Assembly: GCA_029258695.1 (NCBI GenBank)
Contig: JARIBR010000009.1
Coordinates: forward strand, 1-5,730
Reading direction: 5' to 3'
Origin: Quadrisphaera sp.
GTDB taxonomy: Bacteria; Actinomycetota; Actinomycetes; Actinomycetales; Quadrisphaeraceae
Length of the DNA stretch: 5,730 bases
This document shows, piece after piece, positions 1 to 5,730 of the stretch (its first letter is position 1; every line of letters starts with the position of its first letter). The notes beneath the pieces are model-generated. The model was not told where the DNA came from, did not search any database, and was given only the letters and a program-made list of their open reading frames with translations. The position numbers were made by a program, and so were the translations under genes.

Positions 1-346
1 CGTCCATGATGCGCGCCCGCCCGTGGACGGAGTCGGTGATGACCCCGGCCTGGCTGCCGGTGAAGGACCGGGCCTCGTGGCCGAGGTCGGCGATGGCCAT
101 CGCGAGCAGCGCCATGGAGATGCGCTCACCGGAGGTCAGGAGCATGTCGAGCTCGCGGGCCGGCGGCAGGGGGCTCACCTGCCCGGCGAGGTCGACGAGG
201 TCGTCGGTGGTGTCGCCCATCGCGGAGACGACCACGACGACGTCGGAGCCGCGCTGGCGCGTCGAGACGATGCGGCGGGCCACGCGCTTGACGCCCTCGG
301 CGTCGGCGACGGACGAGCCGCCGTACTTCTGGACGACCAGGGCCAC
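1..346 (-). CDS. lysC: Aspartokinase (aspartate kinase), N-terminal part, cut by the window edge
   Basis: The enzyme phosphorylates L-aspartate with ATP to give aspartyl-4-phosphate, the committed cytoplasmic step towards lysine/diaminopimelate, threonine and methionine. The first 115 residues are visible. They hold the nucleotide/substrate-site motif KYGGSS (residues 7-12), then [11 protein letters not shown] (about 40-50), LLTSGERIS (about 70-78) and [11 protein letters not shown] (about 94-104). All are hallmarks of the amino-acid kinase fold in class I aspartokinases, and the order and spacing match corynebacterial LysC as I recall it. The C-terminal kinase part and the ACT regulatory domains lie off the left edge, so feedback inhibition cannot be judged. 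The start is GTG at 346-344, supported by an AGGAGG box 9 bases upstream and by the family N-terminus ([12 protein letters not shown]). The gene is divergent from the ABC exporter. In many actinobacteria asd follows downstream, here outside the window. Identity is nearly certain. Confidence 0.96.
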   Translation of the reverse strand, partial: MALVVQKYGGSSVADAEGVKRVARRIVSTRQRGSDVVVVVSAMGDTTDDLVDLAGQVSPLPPARELDMLLTSGERISMALLAMAIADLGHEARSFTGSQAGVITDSVHGRARIMD

Positions 347-355
347 GGTGGCGGA

Positions 356-361
356 CCTCCT
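356..361 (-). promoter_or_regulatory. Ribosome binding site of lysC
   Basis: On the minus strand this reads AGGAGG, a perfect Shine-Dalgarno core, with 9 bases to the GTG start of lysC. It decides the start codon and shows that lysC has an untranslated leader, in contrast to the divergent ABC gene. Confidence 0.85.
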
Positions 362-440
362 AGCGAGGCGGGGCGGTGGTGCAGGGCGGACGGCTGGGGC
401 GGGCGGGCGCACCGGACCGGACGGGGCGGTGCGTCGGTGA

Positions 441-446
441 ACGCTA
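441..446 (-). promoter_or_regulatory. Candidate -10 element for lysC
   Basis: On the minus strand this reads TAGCGT, fitting the TANNNT pattern of actinobacterial housekeeping promoters and identical to the -10 proposed for the divergent ABC gene. Transcription would begin near 434, giving a leader of about 88 bases. No TTGACA-like -35 is visible at 16-19 bases upstream (CACCGG occupies the 17-base position), so the call is weak. An inverted repeat, CGCACC (408-413) with GGTGCG (428-433), would form a hairpin close to the 5' end of such a leader. No lysine riboswitch was recognised. Confidence 0.3.
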
Positions 447-526
447 CCCGCCGTGGAGATCACCCGGTGCGCGCCGCATCGGAGGTGACGTGTCCGCATC
501 GTGACGCGGCGCCACCCGTCCGGGGC

Positions 527-555
527 ATGACAGCGGTGCGCTCGATCACTAGCGT
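527..555 (+). promoter_or_regulatory. Predicted leaderless promoter of the ABC exporter operon
   Basis: A -35 hexamer ATGACA (527-532, five of six matches to TTGACA) is followed by a 17-base spacer and a -10 hexamer TAGCGT (550-555, matching TANNNT). Six bases (CCACCC) separate the -10 from the ATG at 562, so transcription should start at or within a base or two of the A of ATG. No purine-rich Shine-Dalgarno lies upstream of the ATG. Leaderless mRNAs of this layout are common in actinobacteria. The assignment is made by eye from hexamers and spacing only. Confidence 0.55.
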
Positions 556-561
556 CCACCC

Positions 562-1605
562 ATGACGACCCTCTCCGCTCCCGCCGGCGCTGACGCCCCG
601 GCGCCGGGCTCCGCGCCCGGGGTGGTGGCGCGGGGCGTGCGGCGCACCTTTCGCGGCGCCGTGGCCGTGGACCACGTCGACCTCGATGTGCCCGCCGGCC
701 GCGTCACGGCGCTGGTGGGACCCAACGGCTCGGGCAAGACGACGCTGCTCCTCGTCCTCGCCGGCCTGCTCGTGCCCGACGCCGGGAGCGTGCGGGCCGC
801 GGGCGTCGACGTGGTCGCGGAGCCCGTCGCCGCCCGGGCCCACGTGGGGTGGATGCCGGACGTCCACGGCACCTGGGACAGCCTCACCGCCACCGAGGTG
901 CTGCGCACGGTGGCCGCCGCCTACCGCATCCCGAGGGCCCGGGCCGCCGCGCGCGCGGCGGAGCTCCTGGAGACGGTGCACCTGAGCGAGCACGCGGACG
1001 CCCCGGCGCACGTGCTCTCCCGAGGGCAGAAGCAGCGGCTGGGCCTGGCGCGGGCGCTCGTGCACTCCCCGGACGTGCTGCTGCTCGACGAGCCGGCGTC
1101 CGGGCTGGACCCGCGCTCGCGGGTGGAGCTGCGCGAGACCCTGCGCGACCTCGCGGCCGGCGGCGCGGCGGTGCTGGTCTCCTCGCACGTCCTCGCCGAG
1201 CTCGACGAGCTGGCCGACCGGGCGGTGCTCGTCACCCGCGGGCGCGTGGCGGCGGTGCACGAGGACGTCCAGGGCGCCGCAGCCGGCTCGCGCTCGACCT
1301 CGACCTCGACCTCAGTCCCGGGCCCGGGCCCCGGCCCGGAGGGGGTGGCGGTGCGGCGCTACCGGGTGCGCTCCCTCGACCCCGGCGCGCTGGAGCGGGC
1401 CCTGCGCGACCAGGGCGCCGCGGTGGTGACCGGCGACGCCCAGCGCCGCACGGGCTGGTTGGAGGTGGACGTGCGCGGCGAGGACGCCGCCGCCCACCTG
1501 CTCGCCGCGCTGGTCGGCGGCGGCGTGCCGGTGACCTCGTTCGCGCCCTCCTCCGGGGCGCTGGAGTCCGCGTACCTCGACCTCGACGAGCAGGACCGAC
1601 GATGA
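562..1605 (+). CDS. ABC transporter ATP-binding protein (ABC-2/DrrA-like exporter ATPase)
   Basis: This 347-residue cytoplasmic ATPase should power the permease encoded immediately downstream. In order it shows Walker A GPNGSGKT (53-60), a Q-loop region VGWMPD (95-100) with Asp where Gln is usual, signature LSRGQ (152-156), Walker B VLLLDEP (172-178) with catalytic Glu177, D-loop SGLD (180-183) and switch His209. The nucleotide-binding domain ends near residue 235. A low-complexity Ser/Thr then Pro/Gly linker (about 241-260) leads to an accessory domain (about 262-347) resembling the C-terminal domain of DrrA-type ATPases (DUF4162-like), a resemblance judged by eye. ATG 562 is the first possible start, because an in-frame TAG sits at 550-552; there is no Shine-Dalgarno and translation is probably leaderless. 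The stop overlaps the next start as ATGA, implying translational coupling. The family exports drugs, lipids or peptides; the substrate here is unknown. Confidence 0.93.
   Translation: MTTLSAPAGADAPAPGSAPGVVARGVRRTFRGAVAVDHVDLDVPAGRVTALVGPNGSGKTTLLLVLAGLLVPDAGSVRAAGVDVVAEPVAARAHVGWMPDVHGTWDSLTATEVLRTVAAAYRIPRARAAARAAELLETVHLSEHADAPAHVLSRGQKQRLGLARALVHSPDVLLLDEPASGLDPRSRVELRETLRDLAAGGAAVLVSSHVLAELDELADRAVLVTRGRVAAVHEDVQGAAAGSRSTSTSTSVPGPGPGPEGVAVRRYRVRSLDPGALERALRDQGAAVVTGDAQRRTGWLEVDVRGEDAAAHLLAALVGGGVPVTSFAPSSGALESAYLDLDEQDRR
1293..1340 (+). repeat. Low-complexity hexamer tract in the ATPase linker
   Basis: Three perfect copies of CTCGAC (1293-1310) are followed by a degenerate fourth (CTCAGT) and then a CCGGGC-rich run. 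In frame they encode alternating Thr and Ser (about 246-251) and then Pro-Gly repeats. Because the unit is six bases, gain or loss of copies would change linker length without a frameshift. The tract joins the ATP-binding domain to the accessory C-terminal domain. Confidence 0.7.
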
Positions 1606-2765
1606 GCGCCGCGACCGCTGTCCCACCTCCCACGAGCACCGAGCCGCCCCGCAGCCCGCGCCGGCGACGCGCCGACCTGCGGGTGAGCGGCCCGGGCGTC
1701 GCCACGGTGGCGCGCCTGGAGCTGGCGCAGCGCGTGCGCTCGACGCGGTGGCTCGTCGCCCTCGCGGTGTGGGTGGGGGTGCTGCTGCTCGTCACCGTCC
1801 TCATCGGCTACGCCCTGACCGTCCTCGGCGGCGGGGCGAGCGACGCCGAGGGCACCGGCCCGGTGGTGTTCGACGCGGTGGTGACGCTGGTGCTCACCAT
1901 GGGCCTGCTCGTCTCGCCCGCGCTGGCCGCGACGTCGGTCAACGGCGACCGTTCCGCCGGCACGCTCGCACCGATGCAGGTCACCCTGCTCAGCCCCCTC
2001 GACATCGCGCTGGGCAAGCTCCTCGCGGCGTGGACGGCGTCGCTGGTGCTGCTCGCCGCGGCGGTGCCGTTCGTCGTCTGGGCGTTCACCCGCGGCGGCG
2101 TGCCCGCCACCGCGCTGGTCGGGGCGCTGGCGCTGACCGCCGTGACCCTCCTCGTGGTCTGCGCGATCGGGCTCGGCTGGTCGGCGGTGTGCTCGCGGTT
2201 GGCGAGCTCGGTGGTGCTCACGTACGTCTCCGTGGCGGCGATCTGCTTCCTCAGCCCGCTGCTCTTCGCCCTCACCGTCCCCCTGGTGCTCGCCGAGGAG
2301 GACGTCACCGTCCGGGAGCAGGACTACGCCAACGTCGAGTTCGACGACCGTGGTGAGCCGATCGGCGGGGAGCCGCCGTGCGTCACCCGGGAGGTCCGCC
2401 AGGACGTCGCGCACACCGAGCGCACGTGGTGGCTGCTGGCGCCCTCCCCCTACGTCGTGGTCGCCGACGCCACCCCGCGGGCGCCGATCCGCGCGGGCGG
2501 CGGCCCGCTCGCCGCGGTGGGCGACGGCGTGCGGGCGGCGCGCCAGGGCGAGACCGACGAGGACCGCGACTACTGCCAGAGCTTCACGGAGGACGACTTC
2601 ATCGCCCAGGAGCAGGCCCGCCGCGACGCGCTCGACCAGGTGCCCCCGGTGTGGCCGTGGGGCCTGGCGGCAGACCTCCTCGTGGGCGCGGCGGCGCTGG
2701 CCGTGACCGTCCGCCGCCTCCAGGTGCCGTACGCCACGCTGCCCCGGGGCAGCCGGGTGGCCTGA
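1602..2765 (+). CDS. ABC-2-type exporter permease with a large extracytoplasmic loop
   Basis: This 387-residue membrane protein is the presumed partner of the upstream ATPase, sharing an ATGA overlap with it. Hydrophobic segments lie at about 50-76, 88-112, 143-162, 167-192, 203-230 and 351-370, giving six helices with both ends cytoplasmic. The Arg-rich N-terminus (about 20-27) fits the inside rule. Between helices 2 and 3 the segment SVNGDRSAGTLAPMQ (112-126), followed by LLSPLDIALGK, matches the cytoplasmic coupling region of ABC-2 permeases, where a GxL-TP/SP-GK pattern is usual. Helices 5 and 6 are separated by about 120 acidic residues predicted outside the membrane, with two cysteines (260 and 325) and a TWWLLAPSPYVVVADA segment (about 275-290). 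I recall similar TWWLLAP segments in uncharacterised actinobacterial permeases but cannot confirm it. The upstream long frame in the same phase is a shadow of the ATPase gene. Substrate unknown. Confidence 0.9.
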   Translation: MSAATAVPPPTSTEPPRSPRRRRADLRVSGPGVATVARLELAQRVRSTRWLVALAVWVGVLLLVTVLIGYALTVLGGGASDAEGTGPVVFDAVVTLVLTMGLLVSPALAATSVNGDRSAGTLAPMQVTLLSPLDIALGKLLAAWTASLVLLAAAVPFVVWAFTRGGVPATALVGALALTAVTLLVVCAIGLGWSAVCSRLASSVVLTYVSVAAICFLSPLLFALTVPLVLAEEDVTVREQDYANVEFDDRGEPIGGEPPCVTREVRQDVAHTERTWWLLAPSPYVVVADATPRAPIRAGGGPLAAVGDGVRAARQGETDEDRDYCQSFTEDDFIAQEQARRDALDQVPPVWPWGLAADLLVGAAALAVTVRRLQVPYATLPRGSRVA

Positions 2766-2772
2766 CGCCACC
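2756..2772. terminator. Possible hairpin terminator between convergent genes
   Basis: GGTGGC (2756-2761) and GCCACC (2767-2772) form a perfect 6-bp stem with a 5-base loop that contains the stop codon of the permease gene. It sits at the junction of the rightward exporter operon and leftward recR and could act on either transcript. There is no T-tract on either strand, and the stem is short, so factor-independent termination is doubtful. The 37-base gap (2766-2802) holds nothing else recognisable. Confidence 0.22.
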
Positions 2773-2802
2773 GGGGTGCCCTGACGCTCATGCCGCGGGG
2801 CC

Positions 2803-3402
2803 TCACGTCTCGAGGAGCCGGCGCCCCTCGAACGCGCGCCCGAGGGTGACCTCGTCGGCGTACTCCAGGTCGCCTCCCACGGGCAGCCCGGAGGCCAGTC
2901 GCGTCACCCGCAGGCCCATGGGGGAGAGCAGGCGGGCGAGGTAGGTCGCGGTCGCCTCACCCTCGAGGTTCGGGTCGGTGGCGAGGATCACCTCGGTGAC
3001 CTCGCCCGAGGCCAGCCGGGTCATGAGGTCGCGCACCCGCAGGTCGTCGGGGCCGACGCCCTCGATGGGGCTGATCGCGCCGCCGAGGACCTGGTAGCGC
3101 CCGCGGAACTCCCGGGTGCGCTCGATGGCCACGACGTCCTTGGGCTCCTCGACGACGCAGATCACCGTGGTGTCGCGGCGCGGGTCACGGCAGATGCGGC
3201 ACCGCGTCTCCTGGGAGACGTTGCCGCACACCTCGCAGAACTTCACGCGCCGCTTGACCTCGGTGAGCGCGGAGACCAGGCGCGTGACGTCGTCCTCGTC
3301 GGCGGCCAGGAGGTGGAAGGCCAGGCGCTGGGCGCTCTTGGGGCCCACGCCGGGCAGCCGCCCCAGCTCGTCGATGAGGTCCTGGACCGCTCCCTCGTAC
3401 AC
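2803..3402 (-). CDS. recR: Recombination mediator RecR
   Basis: RecR works with RecO, and often RecF, to load RecA on SSB-coated single-stranded DNA at gaps and stalled forks. At 199 residues it has the usual family length (about 200). A helix-hairpin-helix around [15 protein letters not shown] (16-30) binds DNA. A four-cysteine zinc motif follows (Cys56, 59, 68, 71). A Toprim domain (about 79-174) has acidic residues at Glu85/86 and in [11 protein letters not shown] (141-151), and contains the conserved [16 protein letters not shown] stretch (103-118). The C-terminal [13 protein letters not shown] (183-195) is the Walker-B-like ending typical of RecR. The start is GTG at 3402-3400, with an AGGG box 8 bases upstream on the minus strand; the next residues, [17 protein letters not shown], match family N-termini. 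It lies 30 bases downstream of dnaX on the same strand, so the two are probably cotranscribed. No anomaly was seen. Confidence 0.97.
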   Translation of the reverse strand: MYEGAVQDLIDELGRLPGVGPKSAQRLAFHLLAADEDDVTRLVSALTEVKRRVKFCEVCGNVSQETRCRICRDPRRDTTVICVVEEPKDVVAIERTREFRGRYQVLGGAISPIEGVGPDDLRVRDLMTRLASGEVTEVILATDPNLEGEATATYLARLLSPMGLRVTRLASGLPVGGDLEYADEVTLGRAFEGRRLLET

Positions 3403-3432
3403 GGGGGCGACCCTACGTGCGACCCGCGACGG

Positions 3433-5730
3433 TCACCGGCTGGCGTCGTCGACGACGCGGCCCCCGAGGCGCTGCGCCACCAGCGCGGCCCCCACGAGGC
3501 CGGAGTCCTCCGCGTCGACGTCGTCGCGGCTGGGCTCGTCGTCGGCGGCGGGGGCGCCGCTCGCCCCGGCGGGCTGGTGCCCGGACGCCCCCCCGGCGGC
3601 CAGCTGCTCACGCAGCACCTGGGAGCGGCGCGGCGGTGCTGGGGTCCTCACGTCCTCCGGGGGGATGCTGTCCTCGTCGGGCGGGACGTCCTCGTCGCTG
3701 GGCGGCGGACCGTCCCACCCGGGCACGAACCCCGGTGGCGGCGCAGCGCCCCCGGGCGGGCCAGGCGTCGCCCGGGGTCCAGGTTCGCGCGCCGGTCCCC
3801 GTGGTCCCCCGAGGACAGGGGCTTCCCTGGAGCTCGCGGAGGAGGCGGGCGTCGAGGTGGCCTCCTGCCCGGAGGCGGCGGCTCCGGGCGCGGGCGACCC
3901 GGTCGCAGGTGGTGCGGGTGCGGGCCGTCCAGCGGCCGAGGCGCCGTCCGGCCGCTGACCCGGGCGGCCGGCGCGCTCACCACCACCGGGAGCGTCGGGC
4001 GGTGGGTCACCCTCCCCGACCGCCACCACCCGTCGGTCCATCCCCAGCACCACCTCGAGGGCGGCGCGCACGTTCTCCGCGTGCGCGCCCTGGGAGAACG
4101 CGACCAGCAGGCCGGGCTGGCGGAACTGCAGCACCACCGCGTCCTCGTCCACCCGCAGGACCGCGGCGTCGTGGCTGACGCGCGTCCACGTGCGGCGGCT
4201 GGTGCGCGCGAGCTCGTCGAGGACCTCGGGCCACATGCGGCGCACGGCCTCGGTGCTCTCCGCGGAGGAGCCGCCGCCCGGGTCGCCCGGCGCGATGGCG
4301 TCACCGGCGCCCGACGGCGCGGCGGACGGGGAGGCGCCCTCAGCCGCCGGCGCGTCACCGCCGCGGCGGGCGGACGCATCGCCAGCGCCCTGTGGCGGGT
4401 GGTCGTCACCGCTGCGCGACGGGTGGTCGTCACCGCTCGAGGCGGGTTCGTCCGGCGCCGCGACGGGGCTCGGCTCCGCCGTCGGGCGCGGCTGCGTGGA
4501 AGGGCTCGATCCCGTCGGAGGGCTCGACGCCGCCGTCGGCGCGCCGGACGCCGCCGTCGGCGCGGCGCGCGCCGCACCCGGCGCCGCGAGCCGGCGCTCC
4601 ACCCGGTCCAGGCGGGCCGCCAGCCCGCGCTCCGCGTCGTCGGCGGCCGGCAGCAGCATCCGCGCCGCGAGCAGCTCGAGGTGCAGCCGGGGTGAGGTGG
4701 CGCCGGTCATCTCCGAGGCGGCGGCGTTGGCCAGGTCCGCCGCCCGCGAGAGCGGGGCCGCGCCGTAGGCCCCGGCCTGCTGGCTCATGCGCTCGAGCTG
4801 GTCGGAGGACACCCCGGGGAAAACCGAGACGGCCGCCTCACCCACCGCCTCGACGATGATGAGGTCCCGCAGCCGCTGCAGCAGGTCGTCCACGAAGCGG
4901 CGCGGGTCCTGGCCGGACTGCACCACGCGGTCGACGATGCGGAAGACCGCCCCGCCGTCACCCACCGCCAGCGCCGAGACCACGTCGTCCAGGAGGGACT
5001 GCGGGGTGTACCCGAGCAGGGCGATGGCGTGCTCGTAGTCGATGCCCCGCTCCCCCGAGCCCGCGGCCAGCTGGTCGAGGACGGACAGGCTGTCCCGCAC
5101 CGAGCCCGCACCGGCGCGAACCACCAGGGGCAGCACGCCCGTCCCGACCTCCAGGCCCTCGGAGGCGCACACCTCACCGAGGTAGCGCGCCAGCACCTCC
5201 GGCGGGACGAGGCGGAAGGGGTAGTGGTGGGTGCGGGAGCGGATGGTGCCGAGCACCTTGTCCGGCTCGGTGGTGGCGAACACGAACTTCACGTGGGGCG
5301 GCGGCTCCTCGACGATCTTGAGCAGCGCGTTGAAGCCCTGGGGGCTCACCATGTGCGCCTCGTCGATGATGAAGACCTTGAAGCGGTCCCGCGCGGTGGC
5401 GTACGTGGCCCGGTCCCGCAGCTCACGGGCGTCGTCGACGCCGCCGTGGCTCGCCGCGTCGATCTCGACGACGTCGAGGCTCCCCGGGCCGCCGCGCGCG
5501 AGCTCGCGGCAGCTGTCGCACACCCCGCAGGGGGTGTCCGTCGGGCCCTGGACGCAGTTCAGGCAGCGGGCGAGGATGCGCGCGGAGGTCGTCTTCCCGC
5601 AGCCGCGCGGACCGGAGAAGAGGTAGGCGTGGCCCACCCGCCCGTCGCGCAGGGCGCTGCGCAGCGGGTCGGTGACGTGCTCCTGCCCGATGACCTCCGC
5701 GAAGGACTCGGGCCGGTAGCGACGGTAGAG
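3433..5730 (-). CDS. dnaX: DNA polymerase III subunit gamma/tau, start just beyond the right edge
   Basis: This is the clamp-loader ATPase that opens and places the beta sliding clamp and organises the replicase. 765 residues are visible (numbered from the first visible Leu); they open with LYRRYRPESFAEVIGQEHV, so only a few codons are missing. Domains: Walker A GPRGCGKT (40-47), zinc cysteines 59, 68, 71, 74, Walker B with DEAH (123-126), SRT in place of SRC (165-167), sensor-2 SVRD (210-213), and oligomerisation domain III (about 255-365). A disordered Pro/Ala/Ser/Asp linker (about 381-495) carries tandem repeats. A compact domain with WTRVSHDAAVLRV and LVAFSQGAHAENVRAAL (about 496-576) follows, resembling the conserved tau-like C-terminal module of actinobacterial DnaX. 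Then comes a Pro/Gly-rich tail ending in SGLVGAALVAQRLGGRVV. The internal GTG at 5637-5635 is not the start, because the family N-terminus reads through it. Confidence 0.96.
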   Translation of the reverse strand, partial: LYRRYRPESFAEVIGQEHVTDPLRSALRDGRVGHAYLFSGPRGCGKTTSARILARCLNCVQGPTDTPCGVCDSCRELARGGPGSLDVVEIDAASHGGVDDARELRDRATYATARDRFKVFIIDEAHMVSPQGFNALLKIVEEPPPHVKFVFATTEPDKVLGTIRSRTHHYPFRLVPPEVLARYLGEVCASEGLEVGTGVLPLVVRAGAGSVRDSLSVLDQLAAGSGERGIDYEHAIALLGYTPQSLLDDVVSALAVGDGGAVFRIVDRVVQSGQDPRRFVDDLLQRLRDLIIVEAVGEAAVSVFPGVSSDQLERMSQQAGAYGAAPLSRAADLANAAASEMTGATSPRLHLELLAARMLLPAADDAERGLAARLDRVERRLAAPGAARAAPTAASGAPTAASSPPTGSSPSTQPRPTAEPSPVAAPDEPASSGDDHPSRSGDDHPPQGAGDASARRGGDAPAAEGASPSAAPSGAGDAIAPGDPGGGSSAESTEAVRRMWPEVLDELARTSRRTWTRVSHDAAVLRVDEDAVVLQFRQPGLLVAFSQGAHAENVRAALEVVLGMDRRVVAVGEGDPPPDAPGGGERAGRPGQRPDGASAAGRPAPAPPATGSPAPGAAASGQEATSTPASSASSREAPVLGGPRGPAREPGPRATPGPPGGAAPPPGFVPGWDGPPPSDEDVPPDEDSIPPEDVRTPAPPRRSQVLREQLAAGGASGHQPAGASGAPAADDEPSRDDVDAEDSGLVGAALVAQRLGGRVVDDASR
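4396..4437 (-). repeat. 24-bp tandem repeat in the dnaX linker
   Basis: An 18-base block, CGGGTGGTCGTCACCGCT on the plus strand, occurs perfectly at 4396-4413 and 4420-4437, a period of 24 bases or 8 codons. In dnaX it encodes SGDDHPSR followed by SGDDHPPQ, within the disordered linker between domain III and the conserved C-terminal module. Exact nucleotide identity over the shared part suggests a recent in-frame duplication. Confidence 0.85.
4526..4564 (-). repeat. 21-bp tandem repeat in the dnaX linker
   Basis: The 18-base block GACGCCGCCGTCGGCGCG (plus strand) is found at 4526-4543 and 4547-4564, a period of 21 bases or 7 codons. It encodes two copies of an APTAASG-like heptapeptide (APTAASG, APTAASS) in the DnaX linker. 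A degenerate third copy (PPTGSSP) lies next to it at about 4505-4525. The frame is preserved, as expected for a length-tolerant disordered spacer. Confidence 0.85.

Larger units (their letters stand above)
347..561. other. Divergent intergenic region between lysC and the ABC exporter
   Basis: This 215-base gap separates the divergent lysC and ABC start codons. No credible small gene was seen. It contains the lysC ribosome binding site, a weak lysC -10 on the minus strand (441-446), an inverted repeat (408-413 with 428-433) and the exporter promoter (527-555). An octamer CCGCATCG occurs twice (474-481 and 494-501), 20 bases apart on the same face of the helix and upstream of the exporter -35, so a regulator could bind there. 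An 8-base repeat in a GC-rich gap this size may also arise by chance. Confidence 0.6.

Noticed and set aside
347..440. Lysine riboswitch or attenuator in the lysC leader
   Set aside because: Only one short inverted repeat is visible. There is no lysine-rich leader peptide, and nothing resembling the multi-helix lysine aptamer was recognised.
23..565. A 180-codon plus-strand open frame across the lysC start and the intergenic region
   Set aside because: It lies antisense to lysC, whose N-terminal motifs are unmistakable, and then crosses the promoter region. Its composition is that of a shadow frame.
849..1601. Upstream extension of the permease reading frame to an ATG at 849
   Set aside because: The extension translates to Arg/Gly/Ala-rich sequence out of frame with the ATPase gene. 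The ATG at 1602 in the ATGA overlap fits the usual layout of ATPase-permease pairs.
1359..2771. A 470-codon minus-strand open frame opposite the ABC permease
   Set aside because: It is rich in His, Arg and Gly with no domain or ribosome binding site, and it mirrors the third-position GC bias of the real permease gene.
3313..4695. A 460-codon plus-strand open frame opposite dnaX and the start of recR
   Set aside because: Its translation is Arg/Gly/Ala-rich with no recognisable domain. It is the kind of antisense frame that very GC-rich coding DNA produces, and it lies opposite two securely identified genes.
5635..5637. GTG as the start of dnaX
   Set aside because: The frame stays open to the window end and encodes the conserved DnaX N-terminus LYRRYRPESFAEVIGQEH, so the true start lies beyond 5730.

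Overview
This is a very GC-rich window (well over 70% by eye, with nearly every third codon position G or C). It carries a gene set typical of a high-GC actinobacterium (Actinomycetota). The aspartokinase N-terminus closely resembles the corynebacterial LysC sequence as I remember it. The DnaX has the long Pro/Ala-rich linkers and the 'SRTHHYPFRL' segment I associate with actinobacteria. Genus cannot be fixed from the sequence; something like Kineosporiales is a guess only.

Layout from left to right. (1) Positions 1-346, minus strand: the first 115 codons of aspartokinase (lysC), running off the left edge, with a GTG start and a perfect AGGAGG ribosome binding site. (2) Positions 347-561: a divergent intergenic region holding a candidate -10 for lysC and a well-formed -35/-10 pair for the rightward genes. 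(3) Positions 562-2765, plus strand: a two-gene ABC exporter, an ATPase with a C-terminal accessory domain and a six-TM permease, joined by an ATGA stop/start overlap. (4) Positions 2766-2802: a 37-base convergent gap next to a short hairpin. (5) Positions 2803-3402, minus strand: recR, complete. (6) Positions 3433-5730, minus strand: dnaX (DNA polymerase III gamma/tau), complete except for its first few codons beyond the right edge.

How the genes relate. dnaX and recR lie 30 bases apart on one strand and probably form one transcription unit for replication and recombinational repair. The usual third member of this block, ybaB/ebfC, is absent from between them. lysC begins the aspartate-family amino acid pathway (lysine, threonine, methionine, diaminopimelate) and probably continues leftwards into asd. 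In other actinobacteria these genes also lie in one neighbourhood. The ABC pair sits between the two blocks on the opposite strand, so it is probably a separately regulated module of unknown substrate. Its ATG lies 6 bases past a TAGCGT -10 with no Shine-Dalgarno, so its mRNA is probably leaderless.

I found no mobile element, CRISPR array, RNA gene or clearly new system. The most useful observations are the predicted leaderless promoter, the missing ybaB, the roughly 120-residue extracytoplasmic domain of the permease, and in-frame tandem repeats in the DnaX linker.
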